In this document: in pieces, positions 60,652-64,000 of the stretch | Layout: each line of letters starts with the position of its first letter | How positions within the stretch are numbered: position 1 is the stretch's first letter | Source of the DNA: Chryseobacterium sp. PMSZPI | GTDB lineage: Bacteria > Bacteroidota > Bacteroidia > Flavobacteriales > Weeksellaceae | Length of the DNA stretch: 64,000 nt | Reading direction: 5' to 3' | NCBI RefSeq assembly: GCF_002835665.1 | Contig: NZ_PIZV01000077.1 | Span: 1 to 64,000 of the forward strand | The notes under the pieces: model-generated | The model's database searches: none | What the model saw: the letters and a program-made list of their open reading frames with translations, nothing else | Told to the model about the DNA's origin: nothing | Position numbers and translations under genes: made by a program

Positions 60652-63330
60652 ATGAATGTTTTTCCTGAAAATACAACTTTCAAATACAATTGGCGTACCT
60701 ATCAGAAAAAATTTCTGGATCATCTTAACGAATATCTTAATGATAATCATTTGCACGTTACTGCACCACCGGGTTCCGGAAAAACAGTACTTGGATTAGA
60801 AGTCATGTTAAGGCTCGGAAAGCCTACTTTGATTATTGCTCCTACATTGGCGATCAAAAATCAATGGATTCAGAGATTTTGTGAACTCTTTCTCGATGTT
60901 GAAAAGGTTCCTGACTGGATATCATCAGATATTAAAAAACCAGGTATTATAACAGTTGCTACCTATCAGGGGATTTACTCTGCTTCTGAAACAGAAGAGG
61001 AGGAAGAGGATAATAATAAAAAATCTTCTAAAGTTCCACTTTCGGAAATTATAAAGAAATTAAAGAAACAAAAAGTAGGTACTTTTATTCTGGATGAAGC
61101 CCATCATTTAAAAAATGCATGGTGGAGAAGCCTTATCGAATTGAAAAGTGAAATCAATCCAACGATTGTATCTCTTACTGCTACACCTCCTTTTGATGTT
61201 TCAGGGGCTGAATGGCAAAAATATATTCAACTGAATGGCCCTATAGATGTAGAGATATCCGTTCCTGAACTTATGATTGAAGGGGATCTTTGTCCACACC
61301 AGGATCTTGTATATTTTACATTGCCATCACAGGAAGAACAAAAAAAGATTGAGTATTATCACATGAAGGCACAAGCTTTTTTCGAAGAAATCAAAAGTGA
61401 TTATAACTTTCTGAATGCTATTGAACAACATCCCGTCTATCAAAAGCCTCTTGAACATTTAGATTGGATTTACGAAAATATCTCTTCCTACACTTCTGGT
61501 TTGGTTTATCTTAACTTCAAAGGAAAAGAGATTCCGGATATTCATTTTGAAATCATTGGAGATCAACAAAAGTATATACCTGAATTTGATTTCTTTTGGT
61601 TTGAAGAGCTTCTTGACTTTTACCTCATCGTAGATAATGTTAATTTTAGAGAATATGAAGAACATAGGTCAAATCTGGAAAATAGATTAAAAAGACATGG
61701 GTTTTTAGAAAAACGAGTTCTGAGCTTTTTTAATAATAAAGACTTAAACCAAATTCTTAACTCAAGTATAGGGAAATTACAAGCGATAAAAGAAATTACT
61801 GATTTTGAATTTTCTATTCTTAAGGATGACCTTAAAATGGTAATTCTTACTGATTTTATTAAAAAAGAATACCTGACTAATGAGCCTCAAAACACTCTGA
61901 CTCTGGATAAAATAGGAGTTATTCCCATTTTTGAAAAACTGAGAAGAGAGAATCCTCAAAATAAAAAAATAGGAGTTCTTACAGGGGGCTTGGTGATTAT
62001 TCCGGCTGAAGCAAAAAAAATGTTTGATGATTTTTATTCTAAAAAAGGATTACCGGATATATCTTTTTCTGTGCTTACCTATGATAATGCTTACCTAATC
62101 ATCAGGCTTACTGAACAAATAAAACACGACATAGTATACATCATTACAGAAATTTTTCAAAATGGAGGGATTCAAGTTTTAATTGGGACCAAGTCATTAT
62201 TGGGAGAAGGTTGGGATGCCCCAAAGATGAATACTTTGATTTTGGCCAGTTTTGTGAGCTCCTTCGTCCTTTCCAACCAAATGAGAGGGAGGGTTATAAG
62301 AACAGATAAGGATGAGCTTAATAAAACAGGGAATATTTGGCACCTTGCCTGCTTCGATTCTCAACATGAAAATGGAGGCCAAGATCTGAATATTATGAAG
62401 AAAAGATTCAAAACCTTTGTGGGAATTTCCAATAAAGATAACTCTACTATTGAAAATAATTTCGAAAGACTGGATCTTAAAATAATAGAAAATGAAAACA
62501 GAATTCCAGAAGTTAATCAAGTAACCTTTAGCTTTGCCAAAGACAGAACGAACCTTGTCAAACGTTGGAAATCCGCATTGGATAAAGGAAATATTTTAAT
62601 TGAGGAAATAAAGGTTCCCTCAGAAAATATGACTTTTATGAAAAATTTAAAGATGAGCTATTTAGGAAAGATGATGGGGAACCTTTCTAAAGTTATTATA
62701 TCAGTTATTTTATTATTTTGGAAAGATTTTTTACTTCTAATGTCTAAAAATATTAATTCTATTGATAGTGCTAAAAGCTTTTCATTATTTATGCTTTTGG
62801 GTGGAGTAGTAGGTTTTGTTGTATATGGCAGGAAACTTTATACATCAGTGTTACAATATTTAAGATGTAAAGATATGGCCAGTCAAATTAGTTCATTGAG
62901 TGATGTCGTTTTGAAAGGACTTATTCATGAAAATATAATCAGAACATCTCCTGAAAAACTGAGTATCATAAGTTCCTCAGAGAAAGATGCATATTGTTAC
63001 CTGAAAGGAGGAAGTCAATATGAAAACTCACAATTTATTCAAACGTTGCAGGAGCTGGTTTCTCCGATTGATAATCCCAGATATTTGTTGAAGCAAAAAA
63101 GAGCGTCCCTTTTTGTGAAAAAAGATATCTATAATCCTGTACCTGATATTTTTGCAAAAAATAAAAAGAGTGCAGAGTTTTTTAAAATAACCTGGGATAA
63201 AATGTTTGGAAGTTCTGATCTAATTTTTACAAGAACTGTTGAAGGTAGAAGTATTCTATTGAAATTAAGGTTTCAGTCATTGTTAAAGAGAAACGTTCAG
63301 GTAGAACATCTTCATAAATGGACAAGATAA
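60652..63330 (+). CDS. DEAH-box helicase with two predicted membrane helices
   Basis: The 892-residue protein is an SF2 helicase: Walker A APPGSGKT (38-45), DEAH (148-151), LTATPP (175-180), and in the second half LIGTKSLLGEGWDAP (about 510-524) and QMRGRVIRTD (about 543-552). About 270 residues of unknown nature separate the two lobes. After the helicase come two hydrophobic helices (about 680-697 and 710-727) and a C-terminal domain of about 150 residues that I do not recognise. Membrane-attached helicases of this kind are unusual. It follows the SMUG2 gene and may work with it in DNA repair or defence, which is an inference. Confidence 0.82.
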   Translation: MNVFPENTTFKYNWRTYQKKFLDHLNEYLNDNHLHVTAPPGSGKTVLGLEVMLRLGKPTLIIAPTLAIKNQWIQRFCELFLDVEKVPDWISSDIKKPGIITVATYQGIYSASETEEEEEDNNKKSSKVPLSEIIKKLKKQKVGTFILDEAHHLKNAWWRSLIELKSEINPTIVSLTATPPFDVSGAEWQKYIQLNGPIDVEISVPELMIEGDLCPHQDLVYFTLPSQEEQKKIEYYHMKAQAFFEEIKSDYNFLNAIEQHPVYQKPLEHLDWIYENISSYTSGLVYLNFKGKEIPDIHFEIIGDQQKYIPEFDFFWFEELLDFYLIVDNVNFREYEEHRSNLENRLKRHGFLEKRVLSFFNNKDLNQILNSSIGKLQAIKEITDFEFSILKDDLKMVILTDFIKKEYLTNEPQNTLTLDKIGVIPIFEKLRRENPQNKKIGVLTGGLVIIPAEAKKMFDDFYSKKGLPDISFSVLTYDNAYLIIRLTEQIKHDIVYIITEIFQNGGIQVLIGTKSLLGEGWDAPKMNTLILASFVSSFVLSNQMRGRVIRTDKDELNKTGNIWHLACFDSQHENGGQDLNIMKKRFKTFVGISNKDNSTIENNFERLDLKIIENENRIPEVNQVTFSFAKDRTNLVKRWKSALDKGNILIEEIKVPSENMTFMKNLKMSYLGKMMGNLSKVIISVILLFWKDFLLLMSKNINSIDSAKSFSLFMLLGGVVGFVVYGRKLYTSVLQYLRCKDMASQISSLSDVVLKGLIHENIIRTSPEKLSIISSSEKDAYCYLKGGSQYENSQFIQTLQELVSPIDNPRYLLKQKRASLFVKKDIYNPVPDIFAKNKKSAEFFKITWDKMFGSSDLIFTRTVEGRSILLKLRFQSLLKRNVQVEHLHKWTR

Positions 63331-63636
63331 AATGAAGCCCCTTAATAATCATCAAGGGGAAACATTCATGAATTAGAATCTTTTTGGGGAACAAGTATTG
63401 ATGTGAATTCTGGATATTAGTTTTTGCTTCTTAGTGAACGAATTTTACCGATATATTGATTGAATGATTCAAAGGAACAACGAATAGAAAAATAGGACAA
63501 GAGTAGAAATGACCAAATTATAAATTCAGTATTTCTACGTAATGCTTAATTTATAAATCAACAATAATTTGTGTTACTGAAGTTTCTCTAAAAGCACTGT
63601 ATTTAGTATTTTTGTAAGAATCCAATAAAAATAAAA
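63331..63636. other. Intergenic gap before the last gene
   Basis: No gene is seen. Just after the helicase stop, CCCCTT and AAGGGG form a weak hairpin with a short tail. A looser inverted pair GTAGAAAT/ATTTCTAC occurs near 63503 and 63530. A -7 box lies at the right end. Confidence 0.4.
63607..63614 (+). promoter_or_regulatory. -7 box of the partial enoyl-CoA hydratase gene
   Basis: TATTTTTG is an exact TAnnTTTG match, 22 bases before the ATG. Confidence 0.6.
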
Positions 63637-64000
63637 ATGAACGAATTCGTAACATCAGAAATTAAAAATAATATTGCCGAAATTACTTTCGGAACACCAA
63701 AAAGTAACTCTCTTCCGGGAGTTATTTTGGAAAAATTGGCTCAGGCTATTTTAGAAGAAGGTGCTAAAGATGAGGTGAAAGCTATTTTGTTAAAAAGTGA
63801 AGGAGAGAAAGCTTTCTGTGCAGGTGCAAGTTTTGATGAGCTTTTAGCTATTGAAGAATTAGAAGCTTCTACAAAATTTTTCGGCGGATTTGCTAAAGTT
63901 TTAAACGCAATGAGAAACTGTGGCAAAATTGTGGTCGTTAGAGTTCAGGGAAAAACGACAGGTGGAGGAGTAGGTATTGCGTGCGGTGCAGATTATTGTT
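63637..64000 (+). CDS. Enoyl-CoA hydratase/isomerase family protein (5' part, runs off the window)
   Basis: The first 121 residues show a crotonase fold: IKNNIAEITFGTPKSNSLPG, LLKSEGEKAFCAGASFDEL (oxyanion-hole part one) and VVRVQGKTTGGGVGIACGADY (part two). The 3' end lies beyond the window. It could provide the 2,3-dehydroadipyl-CoA hydratase step, because the paa cluster has only one crotonase gene, but the catalytic glutamates would lie in or beyond the visible part and the substrate cannot be settled. It has its own promoter. Confidence 0.85.
   Translation, partial: MNEFVTSEIKNNIAEITFGTPKSNSLPGVILEKLAQAILEEGAKDEVKAILLKSEGEKAFCAGASFDELLAIEELEASTKFFGGFAKVLNAMRNCGKIVVVRVQGKTTGGGVGIACGADYC

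Noticed and set aside
60352..60756. A 134-residue minus-strand frame spanning the SMUG2-helicase junction
   Set aside because: Both sides are covered by strong plus-strand genes, and the translation is low-complexity and rich in Phe and Ile, as expected for an antisense shadow.

Overview
The window looks like a low-GC member of the Bacteroidota, most likely Chryseobacterium or a close relative (Weeksellaceae, Flavobacteriales). The reasons are family content (BshA, GLPGLI-family protein, DUF4254, DUF4292, M43 metalloprotease lipoproteins, TonB-receptor-like barrels), the absence of Shine-Dalgarno sequences, and several exact or near matches to the Bacteroidota -7 box TAnnTTTG placed just upstream of starts. 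The genus is an inference from family content; no rRNA or tRNA gene was seen.

Layout. 1-6 kb: the tail of an unidentified gene, a SIMPL protein, then a leftward unit of GH3 hydrolase, bacillithiol synthase BshA, DUF2851, PspC and a GNAT. 6-7.5 kb: one lipoprotein and about 0.8 kb of non-coding DNA holding two related inverted-repeat elements. 7.5-11.9 kb: a tight leftward operon DUF4292 - EnvC-like - TatA - DUF4254 - lipoprotein - RibA. 12-20 kb: sugar nucleotidyltransferase, polysaccharide flippase (probable TTG start), dihydroorotase, a TPR-like protein and a GH92 mannosidase. 19.9-35.3 kb: a DECR-like SDR, two M1 peptidases, an EEP-family protein, an OmpR-type two-component system with a GLPGLI protein and an outer-membrane barrel that share an 11-bp-periodic TTAACC repeat, a PAP2-barrel fusion and two tandem M43 lipoproteins.

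35.6-38.6 kb: a leftward unit of unknown protein - 7TM membrane protein - histidine kinase - LuxR-type regulator. It is preceded by spaced CCGTAAA repeats and, further upstream on the same strand, by a 49-residue double-glycine-leader peptide with six cysteines. This resembles a peptide-signalling arrangement. 38.8-41.4 kb: clpB, whose reading frame carries what looks like an intergenic repeat.

41.7-57.7 kb: the phenylacetate degradation cluster: TetR regulator, paaK, E, A, B, C, D, G, H, I, J, Y and Z. PaaK makes phenylacetyl-CoA, PaaABC(D)E epoxidises it, PaaG isomerises it to the oxepin, PaaZ opens the ring and oxidises the aldehyde, and PaaH and PaaJ complete beta-oxidation. No separate paaF is present in the cluster, but a cut-off enoyl-CoA hydratase gene at the right edge could fill that role. 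Almost every gap between these genes is filled from stop codon to start codon by hairpin repeats. One of them still encloses a frameshifted four-helix-bundle (23S rRNA intervening-sequence-type) gene, which suggests that the empty hairpins are deleted versions of the same element.

57.7-63.3 kb: an accessory stretch with a REP-associated tyrosine transposase flanked by 33-bp palindromes, an SMI1/KNR4 protein, a CPBP membrane protease, a SMUG2-type glycosylase and a DEAH helicase that carries two predicted membrane helices.
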